From assembly GCA_017960805.1 (NCBI GenBank), contig JAGCYM010000022.1, forward strand, positions 16,242 through 80,241: DNA of 64,000 bases, written 5' to 3'. The notes beneath the pieces are model-generated. The model was not told the DNA's origin, made no database searches, and saw only the letters and a program-made list of their open reading frames with translations. Within the stretch, counting starts at the first letter, position 1. Every line of letters starts with the position of its first letter. Positions 8,143-15,876 of this stretch are shown piece after piece. Both the position numbers and the translations under genes were made by a program. Source of the stretch: Ruminococcus sp. (lineage in GTDB: Bacteria > Bacillota > Clostridia > Oscillospirales > Ruminococcaceae).

Positions 8143-8957
8143 AGTACCACCTCTTCTCCACCGATACGCTCTGCTATGTCAGTATTCAGAAGAGAGAGAA
8201 GCTTGTTGCGGAACTTGTTGTACTCATCTGTTTTGACAAGTTCAGCACGGCTTCTAGGACGATCGAATGGAACGTTTACCACTTCATTGACCGTGCCCGG
8301 ATGAGCAGTGAGAACGACTATCTTATCTGAGAGCAGAATAGCCTCATCGATGTCGTGAGTAACAAATACGACTGTCTTGCGTTCTTCAGTACCGTCACCT
8401 TCCCACAATGAGAGAAGAAGTTCCTGAAGAATAATGCGGTTTTTGGGATCAATTGCGCTGAACGGCTCATCCATGAGGAGAATCTCCGTGTTCATAGCAA
8501 GAGCTCTTGCTATAGCCGCTCTCTGCTGCATACCACCTGAAAGCTGTGATGGATACTTGCTTCCTGCGTCAGCAAGTCCGACCTTTGTGAGAAATTCGTC
8601 CGCAAGCTTTGAACGTTCACGGCGCTTGATATTGCGGTGTGTCTGCTTTATACCAAATTCTATGTTTTTCTTTGTGGTCATCCATGGGAAGAGTGAGTAG
8701 TGCTGGAACACAACTCCACGTTCTGAACCTGTACCATGTAATTCCTTGCCGTCAATCTGAACTGAACCACCGGCCGGAGCGTAAAGTCCTTCAAGTACAC
8801 TCAGTAGAGTGGATTTGCCGCATCCGCTTGCACCGATAACACTCACGAACTCTCCGCTCTGCACACCGAATGATACATCATGGAGAGCGTTGAAGCTGTG
8901 CTTATTGTCTATATAGTTGACGGTAAGGTCTTTTATTTCAATCTTATTCGTAGTCAT
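8139..8957 (-). CDS. ABC transporter ATP-binding protein (SsuB/TauB-like)
   Basis: A 272-residue ATPase with Walker A GASGCGKST, Q-loop FQHYSLFPW, signature LSGGMQQR, Walker B ILLMDEPFSAID and the H-loop VTHD. It powers import by the adjacent permease. I chose the ATG at 8957 (AGGAG 7 bases upstream) over an in-frame TTG at 8960. The gene overlaps the end of the binding-protein gene by 14 bases and the permease start by 4, so all three are translationally coupled. Confidence 0.92.
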   Translation of the reverse strand: MTTNKIEIKDLTVNYIDNKHSFNALHDVSFGVQSGEFVSVIGASGCGKSTLLSVLEGLYAPAGGSVQIDGKELHGTGSERGVVFQHYSLFPWMTTKKNIEFGIKQTHRNIKRRERSKLADEFLTKVGLADAGSKYPSQLSGGMQQRAAIARALAMNTEILLMDEPFSAIDPKNRIILQELLLSLWEGDGTEERKTVVFVTHDIDEAILLSDKIVVLTAHPGTVNEVVNVPFDRPRSRAELVKTDEYNKFRNKLLSLLNTDIAERIGGEEVVL

Positions 8958-10131
8958 CAAAATGCTCCTTTAAAGATGTGTATATTTCATCGGAGTTTTC
9001 GGCTAAGATGCTGTCGAGAGCTTTCTTGTAAATATCAGTGTTATAGTGAGCCTCGATATCAAAATCATCAGTATAGCCGAGTTCAACGATGGTGTTTTTA
9101 AGTGTTACCGTTCCCTGTTTGTCTGGGTCGGGACTTGATACACTATAACCACCGTACACCTCTGTGTCGATGAAATCTTCTTCGATATCTATGTATTTCT
9201 TGACATCCTTAACTGTACCCTCGTGATCGCTCTGTGTAAAGTGATACGCCTTTATGAATGCTCTTTCAATTGCTGTGTATGTATTAGGATAGCTACTGAG
9301 TGCTTCAGTTCTTGCAACCTGACGGCAGCAAGGTTGATTCTCGAGTGCTTTTTCATGTGCACAGTAGTAAACAACCTTGTATCCCTGAGACTTTGCCAGC
9401 GAAGCATAGGGAGAGTAAACTGAAGCAGCATCTATTGTACTGTTCAGCAAAGCTGCATAAGCATCTTTCTGGCTGTCAAAGTAGACGATATTAACTTTAT
9501 CGGCACCTTCGCCTATTTCAATGTTAGCATCGCGAAGAAGTATCTGAAGCTCAGCGTCCTGAACGCTGTTCTTGACTGAAGCGACATTTCTGCCCTTGAG
9601 GACTTCAACGCCTGCCTCGTCCTTGTCAGCGTACTCTGATTTGATAACGTAGCCGTGACCATTAGTCATTGCTCCGCCGAATACGGATATTTCGTGTCCC
9701 TGGCTCTCAAATGTTAGGGTCGGAACCGAGCCGATGAAGGCTACATCAAGCTTTTGCGACTCAAGGCCGTTGACGAGTTCAGCTGCGCTCGAGAACTGGG
9801 TGAGCGTAACGTTGAGCCCCTCATCCTTGAAGTAGCCTTCCTCGGATGCTACGAACGCGAGCAGATGCGCCGTAGAGTTAAGATATCCAATGTTGATGTC
9901 TGTTTTTTCTGGTTTACCGAGGACCTCAGATGCACTGTCACCGCAGCAGTCAGCGGGTTCAGAGCAGCAATCTTTATCCTTGCCTTCACAGCAATCCTTG
10001 CTCTCTTCAGTTTCGGAAGTTACAGATGTTGTCTGATCTTCAGAGCCCTCAGAACTGTTATTGAATGCTCCACAGCCTGTGAGAAGTGAAGCAGCTAAAA
10101 GAATGGAAAAAATCTTTGTTTTATTATTCAT
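8944..10131 (-). CDS. ABC substrate-binding lipoprotein (SsuA/NMT1-like) with a Cys-pair linker
   Basis: A 395-residue lipoprotein. The signal peptide ends in lipobox LLTGC (Cys20). Residues 45-65 hold three Cys-Cys pairs (47-48, 55-56, 62-63) in an acidic linker. A type 2 periplasmic-binding fold of the nitrate/sulfonate/taurine class follows (INIGYLNSTAHLLAFVASEEGYF, then LDVAFIGSVPTLTF). Another pair, CC, occurs in the segment ENQPCCRQVAR. The pairs are not a general family feature and could bind a metal or thiol. It captures the substrate outside the membrane for the adjacent permease and ATPase; the substrate is unknown. Confidence 0.85.
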   Translation of the reverse strand: MNNKTKIFSILLAASLLTGCGAFNNSSEGSEDQTTSVTSETEESKDCCEGKDKDCCSEPADCCGDSASEVLGKPEKTDINIGYLNSTAHLLAFVASEEGYFKDEGLNVTLTQFSSAAELVNGLESQKLDVAFIGSVPTLTFESQGHEISVFGGAMTNGHGYVIKSEYADKDEAGVEVLKGRNVASVKNSVQDAELQILLRDANIEIGEGADKVNIVYFDSQKDAYAALLNSTIDAASVYSPYASLAKSQGYKVVYYCAHEKALENQPCCRQVARTEALSSYPNTYTAIERAFIKAYHFTQSDHEGTVKDVKKYIDIEEDFIDTEVYGGYSVSSPDPDKQGTVTLKNTIVELGYTDDFDIEAHYNTDIYKKALDSILAENSDEIYTSLKEHFDDYE

Positions 10132-10166
10132 TATTTATCAGCCTTTCGTTTTTGGGTAGAATTTGT

Positions 10167-10229
10167 TTACTTAGTGAATGCTATACAACGCATTCGTTCC
10201 GAAAAGCTTATATATCTAATGTAATTCAT
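10167..10229 (-). CDS. Short leader peptide upstream of the ABC operon
   Basis: A 20-codon ORF whose ATG is 8 bases after AGGAG. Residues 1-5 are MNYIR, matching the MKYIR core of the Cys-rich leader at 6883-6975, and a Cys occurs at residue 15. It lies between the promoter at 10261-10289 and the binding-protein gene, whose start is 36 bases downstream. Inside the ORF, arms GAATGC and GCATTC (8-base loop) can form a hairpin, but no U-tract follows. If functional it would act on translation or readthrough rather than by a simple terminator. Confidence 0.55.
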   Translation of the reverse strand: MNYIRYISFSERMRCIAFTK

Positions 10230-10260
10230 TATCATCACTCCTGTGTTTTTCTATGTGTTA

Positions 10261-10289
10261 ATCATACCATATCCGTAGGTATTTGTCTA
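10261..10289 (-). promoter_or_regulatory. Promoter of the ABC operon with overlapping inverted repeat
   Basis: TAGACA (10289-10284), 17 bp, TATGAT (10266-10261) on the minus strand, one mismatch in each box. A perfect inverted repeat ATACC-N9-GGTAT (10264-10282) spans the spacer and the -10 box. ATAC/GTAT half-sites are common for LysR proteins and repressors, so this may be an operator for the regulator at 2825-3736. Confidence 0.65.
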
Positions 10290-10299
10290 ATACGTATAC

Positions 10300-10480
10300 T
10301 CTATGGTGACCTATAGATTTTTTCTATCGCTCTTCAACATCAGAAAATGGCTGTATTATAGGAGTTTGTACGCTGATTTGTAGCCGGAGAATCGCATGTT
10401 TAAAGCATACCTAAAGAATAGGAATAAAGAACGCGGCTGTGGGGTTGATAGAATAAATACATATAAGTGTGTTTCTCTTA
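10300..10480. other. Intergenic stretch without a convincing gene
   Basis: Between the ABC promoter and the cellobiose phosphorylase terminator I see only an imperfect palindrome (CTAT...ATAG, about 10301-10316). A 40-codon plus-strand ORF (10396-10518) is also present, but its end runs through the terminator hairpin and I do not accept it as a gene. Confidence 0.5.
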
Positions 10481-10512
10481 AAATCAAAAAACTCCGAGGT
10501 ACTCTCGGAGTT
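10481..10512 (-). terminator. Intrinsic terminator downstream of cellobiose phosphorylase
   Basis: On the minus strand a 9-bp stem (AACTCCGAG/CTCGGAGTT) with a 5-base loop is followed by TTTTTTGATTTT. Confidence 0.85.
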
Positions 10513-10575
10513 AAGTAATAATATATGAGATTACTTTTTGTAGGTTTGAAGGGATTTAGATTCGTTTTGAAATCA

Positions 10576-10604
10576 GAAATGGCTGCACAATGTGCAGCCA
10601 TTTC
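10576..10604. repeat. Perfect 13-bp inverted repeat after cellobiose phosphorylase
   Basis: GAAATGGCTGCAC and GTGCAGCCATTTC flank a 3-base loop. No U-tract follows on either strand, so it is not a simple terminator; the true terminator lies about 65 bases further on. It may protect the 3' end of the mRNA. Confidence 0.7.
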
Positions 10605-10629
10605 AAATATAACTTGTTTTTGCTTATTA

Positions 10630-13044
10630 TTAACCAAGAACTACCTTAACTTCATTTGTATCAGCAAGCTTGTCGGCAGGAATATAATTACCATCAAGCT
10701 TTGTACCATTAAGGATGATCTCTTTAACACCAGACTGAACATGTGCAGCGTTGTCAACAGTGATGTTGAGCTTCTTACCGCGGAAGTTCTTGAAAATCTT
10801 GAAGCCGTCCCATGAAGCAGGGATAGAAGGATCAATCTTAAGACCGCCGAGGTCAGGACGCATGCCGCAGATGCCCTCAACACAACCGACCATAACTGTT
10901 GAAGCTGTTCCGGTAAGCCAGTGTACATGTGAACGTCCTTCATATGGAGAAGCCTTTGATTCAGTGAACTGACCATGTACATATGGTTCCATAACACGGA
11001 TCTCAGCCTTATCATTCATTGCAGCAGGAGAGCTTTCGAGGAAGTACTCAAATGCACGGTCACCGTGGCCGAGAAGTGCTTCAGCAAGGATGAGCCAGCC
11101 CTGTGACTGTGAGAAGATACCGCCGTTTTCCTTGGTATCAAGGTTGAATACCTGCATCAGAGCACCGCTGAAGTGATGATACTTATATGGAGGTTCAAGG
11201 AGCTTTGCTCCGTAAGGTGTATTAAGAATATCATGAACGCTGTTCATTGCCTTTTCAGCTTGTTCTTCTGAAGCAAAGCGAGAGATTACAGACCAGCTCT
11301 GCGGATTGAGCCACATGTTAGCTTCTGGATCCTTCTTTGCACCAACGATAACACCGTTATCGCGGATACCTCTGATGAATCTGTCTTCGTCCCAGCACTT
11401 TTCAAGAGCATCGCCGAGCTTCTTCTGAACGCCTGTAATATAGTCAACATATTCATTGTCACCGCGAGATACAGCCATATCCTTGATAACTGTCATTGCA
11501 TAGTAAAGCTGGAAAGCAACGAATGTGGATTCGCCCTGTGCACCAAGACGTAGACAGTCGTTCCAGTCAGCGTGAAGACCAGCGGGCATATCGTGACTGC
11601 CGAGACGCTCAAGTGAGAATCTTATAGCGTTCTTGAGATGTTCATAGACTGTAGCTTCACCGCCGCCTTCTTCGGCATAAGTGATAACCTCATCGAGGAA
11701 TGCCTTGTTGCCGCTTTCACCAAGGTACTTTACAATAGTCGGGAAGAGCCAGAGCGCATCGTCAGCACGATATGAAGGATGACCTGTTTCCTTTGCGTAA
11801 ACACTGTGTTCGTCGTTCTCATCAGGACAGGTTTCGTGACCTGCATTGTGAGTGAACTTAACAAGTGGGAGACCGCCACCATTGCTGACCTGTGCAGAAA
11901 GCATGAAACGGATCTTTTCTGCAGCAAGCTCTGGATCAAGGTGAATGATGCCCTGGATATCCTGAACGGTATCACGGTAGCCGTATCCGTTACGGAGACC
12001 GCAGTAAACAAATGATGCTGCTCTTGACCATATGAAAGTAATGAAGCACTGATAAGCATTCCATACATTGATCATGTTGTTGAACTCATCAGAAGGAGTT
12101 TCAACCTGGAAATTTGAAAGCTGACCGTGCCAGTAGTCCTTGAGTTGTTTGATATCAGCGTCTACCTTACCTGCAGCCTTGTATTCGTTAAGTATAACAT
12201 CTGCCTCGGCACTGTTGCGCTGACCCATGATAAATACAAATTCCTTGGTTTCTCCGGGAGCAAGAGTGATATCACTCTGAAGAGCGCCGCATGAATTGGA
12301 GTTGAAGTTCATTACGCCGTCGCACTTACCAGACTCAACAGCTATAGGATTTGAGAATGTTCTGTAAGGTCCGATGAAGTTGCTGAGAGAACCATTGTAG
12401 CCTGTTACAGGCTGACCAACCATACCGAAGAAACGCTCCTTGTGATTGGAACCTGTTTCGTCAAATCCTGTGTTTTCATTCATATGCTGGATTATACGGT
12501 TATCCTCGAAGCTTGTACGAGTGATGAAAAGCGTATACTGGAGATTAACCTGATCCTGCTCATAGTTAGGCTCGTTTGTAAACTCAACCATTCCGTAAAC
12601 GGAAAGCTTTCTTTCTTTATCAGAAGCATTAGTTACCTTAGCACGCCATACTTCAAATGTCTTGCCATATGGAACATAATATGTAACCTCAGATTTAATA
12701 TCTGTGTATTCTGCGGAGATTATTGTATATGCAGTACCGTGACGGCATTCACTCTTGTACTTGTCAAGCGGCTTGCCAACAGGCTGCCATGAAGCTGACC
12801 AGTAATCGTTTGCTTCATTGTCACGGATATAAATATAACGTCCCGGAAGTGCCATGTCGGAATTGAAACGGAAACGTGATATACGTCCGTTAGCGCCTGA
12901 CTTAACAAAACTGTATCCTGCAGCGTTATTTGAGATCATAGCGCCATATTCTGGATCACCGAGATAGTTTGCCCATGGTGCGGGAGTAGCGGGATTTGTG
13001 ATGACATATTCCTTGTTTTCAAGATCAAAATGTCCGTACTTCAT
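10630..13044 (-). CDS. GH94 cellobiose phosphorylase
   Basis: An 804-residue cytoplasmic glycoside phosphorylase, close to the usual 810. It converts cellobiose and phosphate to glucose-1-phosphate and glucose, saving ATP in cellulose fermentation. The N-terminus KYGHFDLENKEYVITNPATP and PWANYLG matches family 94, and the general acid Asp is expected in the motif HADWNDCL. The GH5 cellulase in the same window produces its substrate. Close GH94 alternatives are cellodextrin or chitobiose phosphorylase. The expression signals are a TTGATT-17-TATAAT promoter at 13112-13140, GGAG before the ATG and a terminator at 10481-10512. Confidence 0.87.
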   Translation of the reverse strand: MKYGHFDLENKEYVITNPATPAPWANYLGDPEYGAMISNNAAGYSFVKSGANGRISRFRFNSDMALPGRYIYIRDNEANDYWSASWQPVGKPLDKYKSECRHGTAYTIISAEYTDIKSEVTYYVPYGKTFEVWRAKVTNASDKERKLSVYGMVEFTNEPNYEQDQVNLQYTLFITRTSFEDNRIIQHMNENTGFDETGSNHKERFFGMVGQPVTGYNGSLSNFIGPYRTFSNPIAVESGKCDGVMNFNSNSCGALQSDITLAPGETKEFVFIMGQRNSAEADVILNEYKAAGKVDADIKQLKDYWHGQLSNFQVETPSDEFNNMINVWNAYQCFITFIWSRAASFVYCGLRNGYGYRDTVQDIQGIIHLDPELAAEKIRFMLSAQVSNGGGLPLVKFTHNAGHETCPDENDEHSVYAKETGHPSYRADDALWLFPTIVKYLGESGNKAFLDEVITYAEEGGGEATVYEHLKNAIRFSLERLGSHDMPAGLHADWNDCLRLGAQGESTFVAFQLYYAMTVIKDMAVSRGDNEYVDYITGVQKKLGDALEKCWDEDRFIRGIRDNGVIVGAKKDPEANMWLNPQSWSVISRFASEEQAEKAMNSVHDILNTPYGAKLLEPPYKYHHFSGALMQVFNLDTKENGGIFSQSQGWLILAEALLGHGDRAFEYFLESSPAAMNDKAEIRVMEPYVHGQFTESKASPYEGRSHVHWLTGTASTVMVGCVEGICGMRPDLGGLKIDPSIPASWDGFKIFKNFRGKKLNITVDNAAHVQSGVKEIILNGTKLDGNYIPADKLADTNEVKVVLG

Positions 13045-13069
13045 ATAATTAAACTCCTAACTCGTTTTT

Positions 13070-13100
13070 CTGTGCAGACATAGTGCTGCTGACTGCACAG
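13070..13100 (-). promoter_or_regulatory. 5'-terminal hairpin in the cellobiose phosphorylase mRNA
   Basis: Arms CTGTGCAG and CTGCACAG form a perfect 8-bp stem starting about five bases after the predicted transcription start. No U-tract follows. Such 5' hairpins usually stabilise mRNA against 5'-end-dependent decay. An operator role is also possible. Confidence 0.5.
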
Positions 13101-13111
13101 TATGATATAAT

Positions 13112-13140
13112 ATTATACCATTTGTATGAAGAAAAATCAA
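13112..13140 (-). promoter_or_regulatory. Promoter of the cellobiose phosphorylase gene
   Basis: TTGATT (13140-13135), 17 bp, TATAAT (13117-13112) on the minus strand, about 70 bases upstream of the ATG. Confidence 0.75.
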
Positions 13141-13286
13141 GAGGGGGATTATCAGTTTTTTTGACCAAAAACGGAAATAATATATTGTTAAAATGGCTGA
13201 AAGTTGACTTTTTTGCATAAATATGATAGAATAATACATACTTGAGAACGTGTCGTTGTTATTAACAAGCGGACGGGGGTGAGCTC

Positions 13287-13733
13287 ATGGAACTTGTCAT
13301 AGCATTGATAGTTATTATTGTATTCTGCAAAATACTTGGTGTCAGCAATGAAATGCTTGTTTTAGGCGGACTTGCATTGATTGAGCTCACAATTGTGCTT
13401 ATGATGTTCATGTTTGCTTACTTCTGCGTGAGAATGCTGTTCACAAAGAGAAGGGAAGCAAAGTTCACCCGTGTGGACAAAGCGCCGAAAGGCAATTTTA
13501 AAGTTGCGTATTATGAAGTTGATGGTACCGAATACCCATGCATATTTCCAAGTGAAATGATACTCAACGACAAGATGTACCGTACCGACCGCACATATAA
13601 AGTATTGTATAGCAAGAGAAGTAAAAAAGTATATGATATATGGACAATCCTTACATGTATTATCGGATTTGTTTTCAGTGCATTTGCAGTCTTCCTGACA
13701 ATGCAGATAGTGTCGATAATACCTATGTTCTAA
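13287..13733 (+). CDS. Small membrane protein of unknown function
   Basis: A 148-residue protein not recognised from sequence. Hydrophobic segments at about residues 3-15 and 25-50 and another near 118-145 flank a basic, soluble middle (residues 53-112) that resembles a small beta domain exposed on one side of the membrane. A GGGGGTGAG ribosome-binding site precedes the ATG. A promoter (TTGACT, 17 bp, TAGAAT) lies at about 13206-13234. The downstream ArsR gene starts 15 bases later, so the two are probably cotranscribed. Confidence 0.7.
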   Translation: MELVIALIVIIVFCKILGVSNEMLVLGGLALIELTIVLMMFMFAYFCVRMLFTKRREAKFTRVDKAPKGNFKVAYYEVDGTEYPCIFPSEMILNDKMYRTDRTYKVLYSKRSKKVYDIWTILTCIIGFVFSAFAVFLTMQIVSIIPMF

Positions 13734-13748
13734 GACGGGAGAAAGAAA

Positions 13749-14099
13749 ATGGGAGAGCACGTTTGCGTAAATAAGAACATACACGATGGTGTTACGGATA
13801 AAGTATCAGGAACTATGCCGGATGAATCAGCGTTATATGATGCTGCAGAGCTCCTTAAGGTTTTTGGAGATCCGACAAGGCTCAGAATTATTTCAGCTCT
13901 GTGCAAAAGCGAGATGTGTGTATGCGATATCGCCAAGCTTCTCGGAATGACACAGTCAGCTATTTCACATCAGCTGCGTGTTCTTAAACAGGCAAGACTT
14001 GTCACGACACGACGTGACGGAAAGACTATTTTCTATTCGCTTTGTGATGAGCACGTTCAGCGTATCTTCTACTGTGCACTTGATCACGTGATGGAATAA
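13749..14099 (+). CDS. ArsR/SmtB-family metal-sensing repressor
   Basis: A 116-residue winged-helix repressor. The helix containing EMCVCDIA matches the alpha-3 Cys metal site (ELCVCD) of ArsR/CadC-type proteins, followed by the recognition helix TQSAISHQLRVLKQA. The N-terminus also holds a Cys (VCVNK), as in CadC. It should release DNA on binding a thiophilic metal such as Cd, Pb, Zn or As. No metal pump lies next to it; the only likely operon partner is the small membrane protein upstream. Confidence 0.88.
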   Translation: MGEHVCVNKNIHDGVTDKVSGTMPDESALYDAAELLKVFGDPTRLRIISALCKSEMCVCDIAKLLGMTQSAISHQLRVLKQARLVTTRRDGKTIFYSLCDEHVQRIFYCALDHVME

Positions 14100-14217
14100 C
14101 CGAATTAACATTTTGTTCATATACTAAGGATAAAAAAATAACATTATTAAACCACTATTATGATATAATATAAAGTAGATTTAAATTAGTGAATTGTATC
14201 AACAAGGAGGTGGTCGA

Positions 14218-15375
14218 ATGAGTGATGAAACACCTAAAAGTATAGTAAATGTTATCGACGAATTCGACTACTCAACGCAGAATGAATTCTATAACGAAAA
14301 ATTCAAAAAGTGGCGCCGGAACAAAGATAATCACTGTGCTTTCAATTTTGTTGCAAACAAAAATGAAAAAGTATATGTTGAGAGTAAAGGATTTGTAGCA
14401 CATTCCGTTGAAGAGGCGGAAAAGGAGTCACTTACGCATATAGTATACATCATCGGTATTGCTGCTCTGATGTGGCTTGTTACTGAGGATGTAATCGGAA
14501 AACTCGGAATCTCACTTTTCACACTTCTTGGTTTTGATATTCATGCAAATTTCTTCAATTCTTCCATATACGGAGGAAGTATGGAGATAGTTGCTGCATT
14601 GATAGTTGTATCAGTTCTGAAGATAGTTGTACCGGCTATTTATGCACATATCAAGTTCAAATTCCCGAGAAAGGTTGAGTTCATGGGAAAAATGAACAAC
14701 AGCCTTGCATTAGTCGGAGCGATATCACTGACGCTTATAATATGTACTGCTACAAGTCTTCCAAGCGCTTATTCCAGTGAGTCCAAGGAGATATATGATT
14801 ATTTCCGTAGTATAGATGCGGATCTCTATGTATGGGATCAGACGGAATTTCTCGTTTATACTATATTTGACGTCGTGATAATGTCAATTATTTCGGAGAT
14901 ATTCTTCCGAGGAGCGATGTTTGCTGCGCTGAGGCAGTTTGGTGATCCGTTTGCAATAATATTTACAGCACTGACAGCAGGACTTCTTACTCAGGATTTC
15001 CGCGCTATGCCTGTGACGATTCTTATTTCTCTTGTCGCTGGATATGGCATGGTCAGCAGCGGTACAATGTTTACAGCTATTTCAGTAAGCATTGTTTACA
15101 AGATGTACAACCTTGCTTTATTGATTCTTGAGACTGACAGAACAGAAAAAATGCCGCTAACCAGAAACATTTTTATGATGATAACGCTGGCAGCCGGTAT
15201 AATCGGTTTTGTGGTTTTCTGGATCGCATTCGTTCGAAGGAAAAAAGGCGGAATTGCTCTTTACAGTTCCGAATATTCCAGATGGCGTAGATTCGGTTTT
15301 GCGCTAAAGACATTCCCGTATTCAGCGGTATTGCTTATATGTCTTGCTTATGCAACAGTGAGGTTGACACAGTGA
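14218..15375 (+). CDS. CPBP-like integral membrane protein, active-site motifs degenerate
   Basis: A 385-residue protein with a soluble N-terminus (about 80 residues) and roughly eight membrane segments. The block SEIFFRGAMFAALRQFGDPFAIIFTAL resembles the CPBP (CAAX protease/bacteriocin-processing) core. However, the first Glu of EExxxR is Ser, and the His residues of FxxxH and HxxxN are missing. It is therefore probably a non-catalytic relative. The ATG at 14218 follows AAGGAGGTGG. The stop overlaps the tadA GTG start (GTGA). Confidence 0.65.
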   Translation: MSDETPKSIVNVIDEFDYSTQNEFYNEKFKKWRRNKDNHCAFNFVANKNEKVYVESKGFVAHSVEEAEKESLTHIVYIIGIAALMWLVTEDVIGKLGISLFTLLGFDIHANFFNSSIYGGSMEIVAALIVVSVLKIVVPAIYAHIKFKFPRKVEFMGKMNNSLALVGAISLTLIICTATSLPSAYSSESKEIYDYFRSIDADLYVWDQTEFLVYTIFDVVIMSIISEIFFRGAMFAALRQFGDPFAIIFTALTAGLLTQDFRAMPVTILISLVAGYGMVSSGTMFTAISVSIVYKMYNLALLILETDRTEKMPLTRNIFMMITLAAGIIGFVVFWIAFVRRKKGGIALYSSEYSRWRRFGFALKTFPYSAVLLICLAYATVRLTQ

Positions 15376-15842
15376 CAGACAGATATATGGAGCGTGCGCT
15401 AGAACTTGCCCGTGATGCATTCGATGCAGGTGAAGTTCCGGTTGGTGCAGTAGTAGTTAAGAAATCGACTGGCGAGATCGTCGGTGAAGGCAGAAATATG
15501 CGCGAAGGCGCAAAGAATGCTTTAGCTCATGCGGAAATAATGGCTATAGATGAAGCCTGCAGGAAGCTTGGCGGCTGGCGGCTGCCAGACTGTGCGATAT
15601 ATGTTACGCTTGAACCATGTCCCATGTGTTGCGGAGCGATAATCAATTCCAGAATTGATACCGTCTTTTTTGGAGCATATGATCTGAAAAGCGGATCAGC
15701 CGTATCAGTACAGAAAATGTTTGATTATCCATATAACTATAAGCCTGAAGTGATCGGCGGAATTATGGAAGATGAGTGTGCTGAGCTTCTCTCGGAGTTC
15801 TTTGTGAAACTTCGGGTTAAACGAAAAAACAAAGATAATTGA
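15372..15842 (+). CDS. tadA: tRNA-specific adenosine deaminase
   Basis: A 156-residue zinc deaminase that converts A34 of tRNA-Arg(ACG) to inosine. It has HAEIMAI (zinc His and catalytic Glu) and the PCPMCCGAI zinc cysteines. I chose the GTG at 15372, which overlaps the upstream stop and is 8 bases after GAGG. An ATG at 15387 is the alternative. The terminator at 15846-15876 follows directly. Confidence 0.92.
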   Translation: MTDRYMERALELARDAFDAGEVPVGAVVVKKSTGEIVGEGRNMREGAKNALAHAEIMAIDEACRKLGGWRLPDCAIYVTLEPCPMCCGAIINSRIDTVFFGAYDLKSGSAVSVQKMFDYPYNYKPEVIGGIMEDECAELLSEFFVKLRVKRKNKDN

Positions 15843-15845
15843 TTT

Positions 15846-15876
15846 GAGCCGGAAAGTTATGCTTTCCGGCTCTTTT
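15846..15876 (+). terminator. Terminator of tadA, overlapping the ylbJ stop codon
   Basis: An 11-bp perfect stem GAGCCGGAAAG/CTTTCCGGCTC with a 5-base loop, then TTTT. The descending arm also encodes the last residues of the convergent ylbJ gene, so one hairpin serves the convergent junction. Confidence 0.85.

Noticed and set aside
10396-10518. 40-codon plus-strand ORF with GGAG before its ATG
   Set aside because: Its last codons are the arms of the cellobiose phosphorylase terminator, no family is recognisable, and there is no promoter clearly belonging to it.
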